The notes beneath the pieces were generated by a model. It made no database searches, was not told the DNA's origin, and saw only the letters and a program-made list of their open reading frames with translations. Below, piece by piece: positions 41,445 to 51,309 of a DNA stretch of 64,000 bases (the first letter of the stretch is position 1; each line of letters begins with the position of its first letter). This DNA is from Armatimonadota bacterium (GTDB lineage: Bacteria > Sysuimicrobiota > Sysuimicrobiia > Sysuimicrobiales > Humicultoraceae): contig JAVKIA010000009.1 in assembly GCA_031459715.1 (NCBI GenBank), forward strand, positions 1-64,000, read 5' to 3'. The translations under genes and the position numbers were made by a program.

Positions 41445-42506
41445 CTATTCCAGGGCTCGCACCGCTATGGCACGGATATCCCCATCCAGGGGAATCAGGC
41501 CCAGAAGCCTTCCTGTCGCCGCGTTCATGATAGCGATCCCTGGCGTCTTTCCGCCCCCGGGAGCGCCTCGTACGCTGAAGAAGACGAGTCGGCCGTCCGG
41601 GGAGAACTCCAGCCGCTGCGCCTTCTCCGGTGTTGGGTAGGTCGTAATGATCCGATAGGTCCGGGCGTCCAGCACGGCTACCTTGTCGTCTCCGCGCCCG
41701 ATAATCCACAATGCGGTGCCATCCTGGCTCTGCACCAGCGGTTGCGGGTCATTGAGAGGCAGGACAGCCCGATGCAGCACGCTCCCCGCGGTGTCGAGCA
41801 CCATCAGCTGGTTGTTCTCTCCGCCGTTGGTGGCGTGGAAGCCCACTGTGCCGAAAAACCGCCGTCCGTCCTGGGCCAGCTCGACGGCACAGCCCTCCAG
41901 CCCGGTCTCCAAGTTCTTCAGGATCCGCCCGGACTCAACCTCAAGGAGGGTGAAGGAGCCGGGGGCCCGCTGCCCAGCCACGACCCGTCCGCGGTGACGG
42001 ATGAGGGCCGTGCGCCCGTCCCGGGAGAAGGCGACGCAGTGTGGCGCCGCCCCACCGGAGGCGATCCGGCGTCCCGGGCGGAAACTGCCGCCGTCTACGA
42101 GAACTTCGGAGATCTCGTCCACCCCGTTGTTGGCCACCCACACGCGCCGCCCGTCGGGTGACGCCGTGACCGCGTGCGCCGCCGGTCCCGCCGGCAGCGC
42201 GGCGACGATCTTCCGGGCCGCGGCGTCGATCACCAGAAGATTGCGGGTGTTGGCGGCCGCCCGCACGTTGGTGACGTATGCGTACCGACCGTCGCGGCTG
42301 AAGGCGATCCAGTGCGGCCGACTTGTATCCGGCTTGCCATCGTCGTCGACCTGGATCGTCGCCAGGATGCGGTACGTGCGGCCGTCCAGCACGTAAAGCT
42401 CGTCCAGCGCCTCGTTGCCCACCCAGACCTCAAACGCCGCAGGCTGGGCCATGGAGATGCCTGCGACCGCGAGCACCATCGCGAGTACTGCCACAATCCA
42501 CCGCAT
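41445..42506 (-). CDS. YVTN-type beta-propeller repeat protein, secreted
   Basis: 353 residues with signal peptide (MRWIVAVLAMVLAVAGISMAQ). Repeats of the form SRDGRYAYVTN, SPDGRRVWVANNGVDEI, SRDGRTALIRH and SPDGRLVFFSV mark a seven-bladed propeller of the YVTN/lactonase-like class. WVGNEALDELYVLDGRTYRI opens the first blade. Role unknown; such proteins bind ligands, or act as lactonases or periplasmic scaffolds. It ends the run after the broken BTAD regulator and the 60-residue protein, which may have controlled it. ATG at 42506 with GGAGG upstream. Confidence 0.75.
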   Translation of the reverse strand: MRWIVAVLAMVLAVAGISMAQPAAFEVWVGNEALDELYVLDGRTYRILATIQVDDDGKPDTSRPHWIAFSRDGRYAYVTNVRAAANTRNLLVIDAAARKIVAALPAGPAAHAVTASPDGRRVWVANNGVDEISEVLVDGGSFRPGRRIASGGAAPHCVAFSRDGRTALIRHRGRVVAGQRAPGSFTLLEVESGRILKNLETGLEGCAVELAQDGRRFFGTVGFHATNGGENNQLMVLDTAGSVLHRAVLPLNDPQPLVQSQDGTALWIIGRGDDKVAVLDARTYRIITTYPTPEKAQRLEFSPDGRLVFFSVRGAPGGGKTPGIAIMNAATGRLLGLIPLDGDIRAIAVRALE

Positions 42507-42529
42507 CTGCCTCACCTCCGCGCAGCGAC

Positions 42530-42712
42530 TCACCGGGTGTCATCCAGCTCCCGCAGGTGCCGCTGCAGGAACTCCAGGAGCTTCGCCGGGTCGCGGAAGG
42601 CGATCCGCTCGCCGGTCTCGACGTGCTGGGCTTCCCCCCACCAGCGCCGGCGTTCTGAGGGATCCACCCTGAGCCGGACGACAAACGACGCGGACTGAAC
42701 CTCTCCTGCCAT
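42530..42712 (-). CDS. Small conserved protein of unknown function
   Basis: 60 residues, soluble. FVVRLRVDPSERRRWWGEAQ, then HVETGERIAFRDPAKLLEFL. The pattern of a beta-hairpin with a conserved Trp, a HVxTGE turn and a terminal helix resembles small proteins that I recall next to BTAD-type regulators in Chloroflexi and relatives. No catalytic residues are evident. ATG at 42712 has GGAGG upstream. It lies between the regulator pseudogene and the propeller gene. Confidence 0.6.
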   Translation of the reverse strand: MAGEVQSASFVVRLRVDPSERRRWWGEAQHVETGERIAFRDPAKLLEFLQRHLRELDDTR

Positions 42713-42784
42713 GGCCGCCTCCGCCGGAGTCCACCCGGTCGGGGAGAACATTAGGAAACGGCGGTGAAATTGGGGTGAAATACC

Positions 42785-45700
42785 TCAGGCGGGGGTCAGA
42801 GCGCGGGCCTGTTCGTAGAGGGCGAGGGTCTCGGGCTGTGGTGTAACGCCCAGCTCCTCACGGAGAGCCTGCTCACAGGTCAGGTACGCGCGGATTGCCG
42901 CCTGCCGATCGCCCCGGGCGAGCGCGTACTGCATCAGGTGGCGGTACGCAGGTTCACGCAGGCGGTCCAGGGCCAGGACCCGTTGGATCGCGTCTAGCGC
43001 CCGGCGGTAATCCCGCCGTCGAGCGTGCAGATCGGCCAGGGTCTCCAGGACCGCGATCTGGATCTCCCGGCGGCGCTCGCGCTCCGCGGCCGGCCAGTCC
43101 GCGTATCGCTCCTCTTCCAGGAGATCACCGCGATACAGTGCGGCGGCCTCCTCGAGAGCGGTCACCGCCTCTGCGAGACGTCCGGTCGCCTCATGGCCCC
43201 GGGCCTCTGCGCGCAGCCGGTCGAACTCGTCGACGTCGATCCAGCAGCGCCCGGCCGCCTCGAACCGGAAGCCGGATCCGTTGCGCACAATGAAGCTCGA
43301 ACGACTGCCCTCGAGGAGCGGTTCCAGGGTCTGACGGAGCGTCTTCACGGCCCCTTTGAGGCTGACTTCGCCCGCCCGCGGGTCGGCTTCCGGCCACAGG
43401 GCTTCGATGATCTCGTCACGGGAGACGAACCGGCTGCGGTGGAGAAGCAGGAACTCCAGCAGGGCTTTCACCTTGTGAGTCTTCCACGCGGCCTCGGGGA
43501 TCGGGCTGCCGTTCCTCAGGATTTCGAATCTGCCCAGGAGTGAGATTCGAAGGGTAACCGGTTCCGGTGGGCGCAATCTGGCCACGGCCTGTTCGCAGAG
43601 CGTCCGCACCTGCCGGTCCTTGCGTGTGAGCTGAAGCAGGGGCCGCCGCGCCCGCGGGTCGCCGATCACCCCGAGGAGGCCGATGGCCCTGGTCCGCAGC
43701 GGCGAGTCGGCGAGCGCCTGCACCAGCGCATCCACCGCATTTGACCCCAGCGCGACCAGCAGGTCCTCCACGGCCTGCGGCTCGACACCTCGCTTGAGTG
43801 CCGTGAGCAGCAATGGTGCCGGTCCAGGCTGCCTCCGCCGCCAGGAACGGGATCAGGTCATCCTTCGCCTGGGCCGCTTGTGTCACGGCGATCCGGAGGA
43901 GGTCGTCTGGCGCTGACGCGGTCAGTTGAGCCTCCCAGAGCGCAACCCGCGCCAGCCCCGGGAGCGTCCCCCAGTCGGAGAAGGCATCACGGACGGCGGG
44001 GAGCAGCGCCGCTGCGCGTGCAGCCTCTCCCCGCGCGTACAACAAACTGATCTGCTCCAGTCGAATTTCGGGAAGGAGCTTCCCAAAACGGCAGCGCTCT
44101 GCGCTTGTGGATGCCGCGGCTAGCAGGCTCTCCGCTTCCGCCGGATTCCCCTGCGCACGCGCCGCGCGGGCGAGACCGAGCAGCGCCACGATACGGGGTT
44201 CCTGCGTTTCGCCTTCGCGCCACAACGCCAGCGTTCGCTGGTACCATCGAGCGGCTTCGGAGGGATCCTGGGCCAGCAGGGCCAGGCCGCCCGCGTGATT
44301 CGTGAGCTGCAGGTCGGTCTGGCGCTCACCCGTGCGGGCGTGTGAGGTTTGCGCCCGCTGCAGGGCATCCCGCGCCGCTGCCAGATCGCGACGTCCGAGT
44401 TCGACGGCAACCATGTCGGCCAGAATCCAGGTTTCGTACGTCTGAGAGCCAACGGCTGTGGCCTCATCCAGCGCCGCCCGATAGAGCTCGACCGAACGAG
44501 TGAACTCCAGGCGCGCCAGAGCGAGAGCCGCGCGGAAGTACTTCTCGCGCAGTCCCTTCCCGGGTTGAGGGACTGGGGCGGCGCGCTCGATGGCGGGGAG
44601 GAGATTTTCCGCTTCACCCAGCCGTCCCAGGTGCAGCAAGCTGTCGGCCAGGACGACCAGCAGGGCGATCTTCCAGCGTGGTTCGACATCAGCGGCCAAA
44701 GAGGCCAGGGCCTCTTGGCATGTGCGTGCCGCTTCTTCAAACCGGTCCATGTGCAGCAGCATGACGGCGATCCCGTGCATGGAAAACGCCCACAGGTTGG
44801 GATCACGTCCTCTCGCTGCCGCAGCGGCACGCTGCGCGAGGGCAAGGCCTCCAGGGTAGTCGCCGACGTACCGGCACGCGCTGGCCCCACAGCGCGTCAT
44901 CCACGGGTATTGCTGCTGAACGTCCTCAGGCAGCCGCAGCACCAGGTCGCGAAACGCATAGGCCAGACGGGAGGTGAGCCGGTCGCCATGCAGCGGCTTC
45001 ATCACGCGCTCGGCCTCTCCCAGCGCTCCCGCCGCAAAGTAGTGACGAACGGCGAGGTCGGGGATGCCTTCTGCTTCAAGCCGTTGCGCCGCTGTATAGT
45101 GCAGTGCCGAGACCGCTTGCGATCCCTCTTCGTCGCTCAGACGCTGCCGGAGGAACTCAGCAAACAACTGGTGGAAGCGGTACCGTGGACCCGCGTCGTC
45201 GAGCCGGTAGAGGAAGAGGTTGCTGCGTTCCACTTCCGCCAGCATCGCCCGCGCCTCGACCTCCGGCACCAGCGCCTGGCATACGGACGGCCAGAGCTCG
45301 GTGAGGATCGACACGCGCAGGACGAAGCCTCGGGTCACCGGCTCGAGCGTGTCCAGCACGGTGGCGGCCAGGTAATCGTAGATCTCTCGCGGAGTACCGT
45401 GCACATCGGCCCGGCCCTGGGCCTTGGTCCTCAGGGCAATCAGCTGCAGGGCGGCCGGCCATCCCTCGGTGCGCTCGGTGAGGCCGCCGGCGAGGAGATC
45501 GTCGATGTGGAGGCCGTGGCTGGTGCGGAAGAACGTTGCTGTCTCGTCCCGTGAGAACTTGAGGTGGCTGTAGTCGACCGTTGTGGCCTGGCCCTGTACC
45601 AGGAGGCGCGGGAGGACTTCCAGGCGCGGCCAGGTCCGCGTGGCGATCACAAAGTGAACGGGTGGCGGAAGGTTACCGAGGAGGTCATCCACCAGGCGCA

Positions 45701-46190
45701 CGACCTCCGGATTGTGCTCGACGGTATGGAAGTCGTCAAGGACGATCACAGTTTCAGGCAGCGTGTCCAGCGCGCCCAGCAGAGCACGGCGCAGTTCTGC
45801 CACCTCCGGTCCCGTCGTCAGCATGCCTTGCACCCGGGCACCGGGGTCCGGCACCACGGCGCAGAGAGCCGCGATCAAGCCGGCACTGAACAGGTTGGGA
45901 TCTGCGTCGGACTCATCGAGGGTGAGCCAGGCGGCGGGCACGCCGGCCTCGGGGAGGGCAGAAAGCAGCAGGCTCGTCTTCCCGTATCCGGCCTCCGCGC
46001 ACAAAAGCAGCAGCCGGCGCGCTGTCCCCTCGCGCACCATCGTCAGGAGCCGCTCGCGCTTCAGGAGCGGGACGCCGATTCGACGCGGGGTGATCTTTGT
46101 GCTGGGAATGTGTGATAGGCCAGTCGTGTTGGACGATCCCCGCGCCGCTACTTGACCCGGCTAGATACGCATTCGCAGCGGGGGCCGCAT
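42785..46190 (-). pseudogene. MalT-like ATPase / BTAD transcriptional regulator, disrupted by an amber codon and a frameshift
   Basis: Two minus-strand frames together encode one regulator of about 1130 residues. The upstream part has the family N-terminus (PSTKITPRRIGVPLLKRERL), Walker A AEAGYGKTSLLL, Walker B VIVLDDFHTVE and TPR-like helices. The downstream part has HEAT-like helices, an OmpR-type winged helix (LRISLLGRFEILRNGSPIPE) and a BTAD domain. The only ATG with a good ribosome site (46190, after GGGAGGTG) is followed at codon 10 by TAG (46163-46161). Near 43820-43835 the frame changes by +1: AAWTGT continues as LLLTALKRGVEP in the other frame. Reinitiation at 46040 could still give a shortened ATPase part. 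Homopolymer error is not obvious at either site. Confidence 0.7.
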
Positions 46191-46262
46191 GACGCACCTC
46201 CCAGGTTCGGCTGTCGGTTTGGGAGAGTAGTACATGTTCAAGTAGGCAATCCTTTCACGGCA

Positions 46263-46706
46263 TTATCTAGGCCCGGGGAGCGCTCCCAGCACCTCCAGGC
46301 ACGCCGCCAGCTGCTCTGCCGGCACTAGCAGGTGGTCGCGGTAGAAGGAGCGCAGCGGACGCACGGCCACCCCCCGCTGCTGCAGCAGGTTGGCCAGCGC
46401 CGCCAGGTCGGCAGCCGCCGCCGCATGCCCGGAGTCGGGCCCCCCAACGCCCGAGGCCACACCCAGGGAGACGAGGCGGTAGCCTTCCTCGGTGACCGCT
46501 CCGGGAAAGCGCGCCGCCACCCGCTGCCACTCCTGTGCGCGGGCAACCAGGACGATGCCGTTCTGGGTCCACTCCACGAAGAAGGGCAGGTGAAGGCCCC
46601 CCAGAGCCCCGCGGACGCTGGGCTCCAGGGACCGGGGGATGGTCACCAGGACATACAGGGCCGGATCGGCCACCCCCGGCCTGCCAGGTGCTGCCCGCGG
46701 CTCCAT
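46263..46706 (-). CDS. ACT-like domain protein (tentative)
   Basis: 147 residues. Two beta-alpha-beta-like halves: ALYVLVTIPRSLEPSVRGAL, and YRLVSLGVASGVGG leading to LLQQRGVAVRPLRSFYRDHL and LVPAEQLAACLEVLGAL. The second half resembles the C-terminal ACT domains of aspartokinases, where such modules bind amino acids. There is no catalytic domain, so it would be a free-standing sensor. A good promoter places the transcript start only a few bases before the ATG, so the message may be leaderless. It follows phoU on the same strand but has its own promoter. The family call is uncertain. Confidence 0.5.
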   Translation of the reverse strand: MEPRAAPGRPGVADPALYVLVTIPRSLEPSVRGALGGLHLPFFVEWTQNGIVLVARAQEWQRVAARFPGAVTEEGYRLVSLGVASGVGGPDSGHAAAAADLAALANLLQQRGVAVRPLRSFYRDHLLVPAEQLAACLEVLGALPGPR

Positions 46707-46716
46707 ATCTGAGATG

Positions 46717-46745
46717 CTATCATCCCCGCGCCCGGGGGGTGTCAA
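46717..46745 (-). promoter_or_regulatory. Sigma-70 promoter of the ACT-like gene
   Basis: Perfect TTGACA (46745-46740), a 17-base spacer, and TGATAG (46722-46717). The expected start site, near 46710, is about four bases from the ATG at 46706, and no ribosome site is visible. Confidence 0.6.
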
Positions 46746-46785
46746 GACTAGCGGTCTCCCCACGCCGGCATGCTGGCGGTGTGAC

Positions 46786-47442
46786 TCAGACGTTTAGCTC
46801 TCGGAGCTCGCCCGTGACCATGTAGACCACGCGCTCGCAGACGTTGGTGACGTGGTCCGCGGCGCGTTCCAGGTGGCGGGCCACGATCAACAGCTCCAGC
46901 GCCCGGGGGATCAGGTTGGGGTCGCGGATCATGATGTCCAGCAGGTCCTTGAAGACCTGGGAGCGCAGTGCGTCTACCTCGTCATCCCTGGCCGCCGTCC
47001 GCACTGCCAGATCGGCATTACGGGTGCCAAAAGCCTCCAGGGCATGGTTTAGCATCTCCTGGACGATCTGCTGCATCCTGGGGATATCCACCAGGGGCTT
47101 GACCGGCGGCTCATTCCCCAGACGCCGCGTCGCCCGGCAGACCCCCTCGGCGTGGTCCGCCATCCGTTCCAGATCCAGGGTGATGGCGAAGACCGAGGCG
47201 ATGGTGCGCAGGTCCCCGGCCATGGGCTGCTGAGTGGCCAGCAGGTGCATGCACCGCTGCTCCAGCTCCAGGTGCATGGCGTCGAGGCGGTCGTCCTCGG
47301 CGATCACCTGCTCGGCCAGGGTTACGTCCCGGGCCTGCAGCGCCTCCACGGCACGGCGGATAGCCTGCCCGGCCAGTACACCCAGCCGGATGACGTCCTC
47401 CTGCAGCCGCTGCAGCTCGCGCTCAAATGCCTCCCGCGTCAC
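46786..47442 (-). CDS. phoU: Phosphate transport system regulatory protein PhoU
   Basis: 218 residues, all-helical with two PhoU repeats. Each repeat carries a metal-binding E/D signature: ITLDLERMADHAEGVCR and IVARHLERAADHVTNVCERV. The N-terminus (AFERELQRLQEDVIRLG) is typical. Represses phosphate signalling and modulates Pst transport. Last gene of pstSCAB-phoU. The GTG at 47442 is chosen by homology, with GAGGT upstream; the longer frame overlaps pstB. Confidence 0.95.
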   Translation of the reverse strand: MTREAFERELQRLQEDVIRLGVLAGQAIRRAVEALQARDVTLAEQVIAEDDRLDAMHLELEQRCMHLLATQQPMAGDLRTIASVFAITLDLERMADHAEGVCRATRRLGNEPPVKPLVDIPRMQQIVQEMLNHALEAFGTRNADLAVRTAARDDEVDALRSQVFKDLLDIMIRDPNLIPRALELLIVARHLERAADHVTNVCERVVYMVTGELRELNV

Positions 47443-47476
47443 CCCGGATCTACCTCGCGCAGCCTTGCGCTGGCAG

Positions 47477-48295
47477 CTACCCAAACCGCCCGGTGATGTA
47501 CTCCTCAGTGCGCCGGTCCCTGGGAGTGGTGAAGATCTGCTGGGTGGCGCCGAACTCGACCAGCTCCCCGTCCAGAAAAAACCCGGTGAAGTCCGAGACG
47601 CGGGCGGCCTGCTGCATGTTGTGGGTGACAATGACGATGGTAATGCTCTTCGTCAGCTGACGTGCCAGCTCCTCGATGCGCAGCGTGCTGGCGGGGTCCA
47701 GGGCCGAGGCCGGCTCGTCCATCACCAGGACCTCGGGCGAGACGGCCAGCGCCCGGGCGATGCACAGGCGCTGCTGCTGGCCGCCGGAGAGGCTGGTGCC
47801 GGGCCGATGCAGGCGGTCCTTTACCTCGTCCCACAGCGCAGCGGCGCGCAGGCTGCGTTCCACGATCTGGTCCAGCCGCCGCCGGTTCCGTTCGCCGACC
47901 AGCCACCAGCCCGCAGCCACGTTCTCGTAGATGCTCATGGTGGGAAAGGGATTCGGCTTCTGGAAGACCATGCCGATCCTGCGACGGACGAGCACTGCGT
48001 CCACGCCCGGGGCGTAGACGTCCTGGCCGTCCAGCAGCACCTGGCCGGCCACCCGGGCCCCGGGGACCAGTTCGTGCATGCGGTTGAGACAGCGCAGGAA
48101 GGTGGACTTGCCACAGCCCGAGGGGCCAATGATGGCCGTGACCTTCCGCTGGGGAATCTGCAGGCTGATGCCGCGGAGGGCGTGGAGGCGGTCGAACCAG
48201 GCGTGCAGCTCGCGCACCTGAATGCCGCCGGCGTGCTCCATCACCGCCGCGGCCACGGGCACCGAAAGCCCTTCCACTGCCGTAAGGCTGTCCAT
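47477..48295 (-). CDS. pstB: Phosphate ABC transporter ATP-binding protein PstB
   Basis: 272 residues. Walker [10 protein letters not shown], then [19 protein letters not shown] typical of Pst[18 protein letters not shown], signature [16 protein letters not shown], Walker [15 protein letters not shown]-loop [18 protein letters not shown]. Drives high-affinity phosphate import. Confidence 0.96.
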   Translation of the reverse strand: MDSLTAVEGLSVPVAAAVMEHAGGIQVRELHAWFDRLHALRGISLQIPQRKVTAIIGPSGCGKSTFLRCLNRMHELVPGARVAGQVLLDGQDVYAPGVDAVLVRRRIGMVFQKPNPFPTMSIYENVAAGWWLVGERNRRRLDQIVERSLRAAALWDEVKDRLHRPGTSLSGGQQQRLCIARALAVSPEVLVMDEPASALDPASTLRIEELARQLTKSITIVIVTHNMQQAARVSDFTGFFLDGELVEFGATQQIFTTPRDRRTEEYITGRFG

Positions 48296-48307
48296 GACAT
48301 TCCCTTT

Positions 48308-49159
48308 CTACCTAAGTCTCAGCTGCCGGCCGGCCGCGGTGCGCGCGGCGACGTTGACCAGCAGGACCATGGTCACCAGGACCAGAGCCCCCGCCCAGGC
48401 CTGGCGGTGCCAATCGTCAAAGGGCGAGATGGCGTAGGCGAAGATCTGGATGGGCAGCGCGGCCATGGGCTTGAGCGGGTCCCAGTTCCAGAATCGGTTC
48501 CCGAACGCTGTGAAAAGCAGCGGGGCTGTCTCTCCGGCGATGCGCGCCAGACCGACCATGATCCCGGTGATGATGCCAGCGGCGGCGGTGGGGAGGACCA
48601 CCTGCAGGGTTGTCCTCCACTGAGGAATCCCCAGCGCCAGAGAAGCCTCGCGCACGCTTGACGGCACCAGACGCACGACCTCCTCCGTCGTCCGCAGCAC
48701 GATGGGGATGAGCATTACCCCCAGAGCCACCCCGCCAGCCAGCGCGCTGAAGTGACCAAGCGGCAGAACCAACAGGATGTAGGCGAACAGACCCATGATG
48801 ATGCTGGGCGTTCCGTTCAGCACGTCGGCGGCAAAGCGGGCCAGGTGGGTCAGCCGGATGTGGGGATACTCGGCAAGGAAGACCCCGCCCAGGACCCCCA
48901 GGGGGACCCCCAGAACCGCGGCCAGGGATAGCAGGTAGACCGTCCCCGCGATGGCGTTGGCCATGCCCCCGCCGCGTTCGCCAGCCGGCCCGGGCAGCGA
49001 GGTGAAGAACTCCAGGTTGACGGCCCCAAGGCCCGCGCGCGTCAGGAAGACCAGGATCAAGAAGAGTGGCGCGAGCACCAGAGCGGCACAGAGCGCGGCG
49101 AGCGCCGCCATCACCCTGTTCGTCCATGTTCGCCGCAAATAGCCTCGATCCACGGTCAC
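48308..49159 (-). CDS. pstA: Phosphate ABC transporter permease PstA
   Basis: 283 residues, six membrane helices. FLAEYPHIRLTHLARFAADV and LNGTPSIIMGLFAYILLVLP precede the ABC-docking stretch REASLALGIPQWRTTLQVVL, and RIAGETAPLLFTAFGN is family-specific. The GTG at 49159 overlaps the pstC stop (GTGA); the open frame further upstream is a shadow of pstC. Confidence 0.93.
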   Translation of the reverse strand: MTVDRGYLRRTWTNRVMAALAALCAALVLAPLFLILVFLTRAGLGAVNLEFFTSLPGPAGERGGGMANAIAGTVYLLSLAAVLGVPLGVLGGVFLAEYPHIRLTHLARFAADVLNGTPSIIMGLFAYILLVLPLGHFSALAGGVALGVMLIPIVLRTTEEVVRLVPSSVREASLALGIPQWRTTLQVVLPTAAAGIITGIMVGLARIAGETAPLLFTAFGNRFWNWDPLKPMAALPIQIFAYAISPFDDWHRQAWAGALVLVTMVLLVNVAARTAAGRQLRLR

Positions 49160-50112
49160 TCTCCCAGCACCGCGTCCCTGGCCGCCCGTCCCACCAGGAG
49201 GCGGGCCGCCGCGTTGACGACCACCGTCACGATGAAGAGGGCCACCGCGGTGTAGATCAACGCCGCCACGTACAGGTCGGAGGTCGCCTCCGTGAACTCG
49301 TTGGCGATCACCGCGGGGATGGTGTAAGCGGGAGCCAGCAGCGACGCCTTGATCTGGGGTACGTTGCCTATCACCATGGTCACCGCCATAGTCTCGCCCA
49401 AAGCCCGAGCCAGGGCCAGGAACACCGCCCCCATGATCCCCGAGCGCGCGTAGGGCAGCACCGCCCGCCGGGTCGTCTCCCACCGGGTGGCCCCCAGGGC
49501 CAGCGCCGCCTCCCGCTGGGTGGTGGGGACGGCCCGCATCACCGACGTGCCCACGGCCACGATGAATGGCACGACCATGATGGCCAGGATCAGGCCGGCG
49601 GCCAGCATGCCGATGCCCAGCGGCGGACCGTCAAACAGCGGGAGGAACCCCAGGGCACCTTTCACCAGCGGGGTCAGCACGGAGCGCACCCAGGGAACCA
49701 GGATGAAGATCCCCCAGAGCCCAAAGACGACGCTGGGAACCGCCGCCAGCAGCTCCACCAGGAAGCCTACGGGCACGCGCAGCCATCCCGGAGCCAGTTC
49801 CGAGAGGAAGATGGCCACTCCCAGACCCAGAGGCACGGCCATCGACAGCCCCAAGGTCGAGGAGACCAGCGTGCCGTAGATGAACGGGAGGGCGCCGAAC
49901 TCGTGGGTGACCGGATCCCAGGTCGACCCGGCAAAGAATGTCAGGCCGAATCGCTGGACCGCCGGCCACGCGCCTGCGAGGAGCGCCAGGAGGAGGCCAC
50001 CCAACAGCAGCGGTACGGCCAGCGCCGCTGCTGCCAATACCACCCCGAAGAGCCGGTCGCCGCGGTGTGCGGCGACCGGCCCGGAGGCAGGGGCGGCGAC
50101 CACCGATGCCAT
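49156..50112 (-). CDS. pstC: Phosphate ABC transporter permease PstC
   Basis: 318 residues, six membrane helices. LTFFAGSTWDPVTHEFGALP in the first periplasmic segment, ELLAAVPSVVFGLWGIFILVP, docking motif REAALALGATRWETTRRAVL, and ARALGETMAVTMVIGN. Forms the channel with PstA. Eight bases after pstS. Confidence 0.94.
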   Translation of the reverse strand: MASVVAAPASGPVAAHRGDRLFGVVLAAAALAVPLLLGGLLLALLAGAWPAVQRFGLTFFAGSTWDPVTHEFGALPFIYGTLVSSTLGLSMAVPLGLGVAIFLSELAPGWLRVPVGFLVELLAAVPSVVFGLWGIFILVPWVRSVLTPLVKGALGFLPLFDGPPLGIGMLAAGLILAIMVVPFIVAVGTSVMRAVPTTQREAALALGATRWETTRRAVLPYARSGIMGAVFLALARALGETMAVTMVIGNVPQIKASLLAPAYTIPAVIANEFTEATSDLYVAALIYTAVALFIVTVVVNAAARLLVGRAARDAVLGE

Positions 50113-50119
50113 GCGGAGC

Positions 50120-51193
50120 CTACAGCAGCGACTTGCCGCCGGCGGTGACGCTCTTCAGGGTCCCTTCGATCCGCGCGACCAGGCTCTTGGGCAAGGGAGC
50201 GTAGAGCAGGGTCGGGGCGTACTTCTGCCCCTCGTGAGTCGCCCACCAGAGGAACTCCACCAGCGCCTTCCCCCTGACCGGGTCAGGCTGCTCGCCGTAG
50301 ATCAGGATCCAGGTGAAGCCGGCGATGGGATAGGCGTCCCGTCCGGCCGGATGGGTGAAGAACACCCGGTAGTCCGCCGGGATCAATGGCAGCGCCCCCT
50401 CCATGGCTTTGGTGGTGGTAGAGAGGGAGGGGCGGATGAACCGTCCTGCCCTGTTGCGCACGTTCCCGAAGGTCATCCTGTTGGTCAGGGCGTAGGCCAG
50501 TTCCACGTAGCCCAGGGTGTAGGGGGTCTGGCGCACCAGGCCGGCGACTCCCTCGTTGCCCTTTCCCCCCAGCCCGGTAGGCCAGTTCACGGAGGTCCCC
50601 TCGCCCACCCTGGCCTTCCACTCCGGGCTTACCTTGCTCAGGTAGTTCACCCAGATGGCCGTGGTCCCCGAGCCGTCTGAGCGGTGCACCACAACCACCT
50701 CGGCCGCGGGAAGCTTCACCCCGGGGTTGGCCCGGGCCAGGCGCGGGTCGTTCCAGCGGGTGATCTTCCCCAGGAAGATGTCCGCCAGGACCTCAGGGGT
50801 AAAGTTCAGCCCCTGCCCCACGCCGGGGATGTTGTACACAGGCACCACCGCGCCGGCCACCATGGGGATGTGCAACACCCGACCGCCCGCCTGGGCGATC
50901 TGCTCGTCGGTCATGGGGCCGTCACTGGCGCCGAAGTCCACGGTCTTGGCGATGAACTGCCGGATACCGCCGCCGGAACCGATGGACTGATAGTTGATCT
51001 GCACGCCGCGCTCAGCCGCGTAGAGCTGGGACCACTTGGAGTACAGCGGGAACGGAAAGGTGGCCCCCGCACCGTTGAGGGTGATGGGCTGTGCGCCCGC
51101 GGGCAGGGCGGGCAGGACTGTGCCGGCGACCGCCACCGCCACCATCAGGGCGCGGGCCCAGCGCCTCGTCGTCTCTCCGGAAATCCAACGCAT
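50120..51193 (-). CDS. pstS: Phosphate-binding periplasmic protein PstS
   Basis: 357 residues with signal peptide (ARALMVAVAVAGTVLPALP, cleavage near AGA). Ligand-loop motifs: NGAGATFPFPLYSKW, QSIGSGGGIRQF, DFGASDGPM and VHRSDGSGTTAIWVNYL. Captures phosphate for PstCAB. Of two ATGs, the one at 51193 is eight bases from GGAGGAG and is preferred; 51199 is too close. First gene of the operon, directly behind a run of Pho-box repeats. Confidence 0.95.
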   Translation of the reverse strand: MRWISGETTRRWARALMVAVAVAGTVLPALPAGAQPITLNGAGATFPFPLYSKWSQLYAAERGVQINYQSIGSGGGIRQFIAKTVDFGASDGPMTDEQIAQAGGRVLHIPMVAGAVVPVYNIPGVGQGLNFTPEVLADIFLGKITRWNDPRLARANPGVKLPAAEVVVVHRSDGSGTTAIWVNYLSKVSPEWKARVGEGTSVNWPTGLGGKGNEGVAGLVRQTPYTLGYVELAYALTNRMTFGNVRNRAGRFIRPSLSTTTKAMEGALPLIPADYRVFFTHPAGRDAYPIAGFTWILIYGEQPDPVRGKALVEFLWWATHEGQKYAPTLLYAPLPKSLVARIEGTLKSVTAGGKSLL

Positions 51194-51250
51194 CACCATC
51201 TCTCCTCCTGACCTGATCTCTTGCTGTCACTCCGAAGGTAGCGCCCCAGC

Positions 51251-51300
51251 GTCAAAGGGAAGGCCAAGCCCGGTTGAAATCCAGGTCAAGGAGAGGTGAA
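51251..51300 (-). promoter_or_regulatory. Pho box: five direct repeats with 11-base spacing upstream of pstS
   Basis: Minus-strand hexamers TTCACC (51300), TTGACC (51289), TTCAAC (51278), TTGGCC (51267) and TTTGAC (51256), numbered by first base, are each exactly 11 bases apart. This is the geometry of PhoB/PhoP-type tandem binding sites. TACCTT about 20 bases beyond is a possible -10 for pstS. The box begins 10 bases after the stop codon of the DUF47-winged-helix gene, its probable reader. Confidence 0.75.
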
Positions 51301-51309
51301 GCCTGGAGA

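Noticed and set aside
489-46190. Two otherwise coding stretches (GH15 fragment and BTAD regulator) contain in-frame TAG, hinting at amber recoding.
   Set aside because: TAG is used as an ordinary stop by intact genes here (terC, livF, livH, holB, darA), and both affected genes also show other lesions, so decay is the simpler reading.
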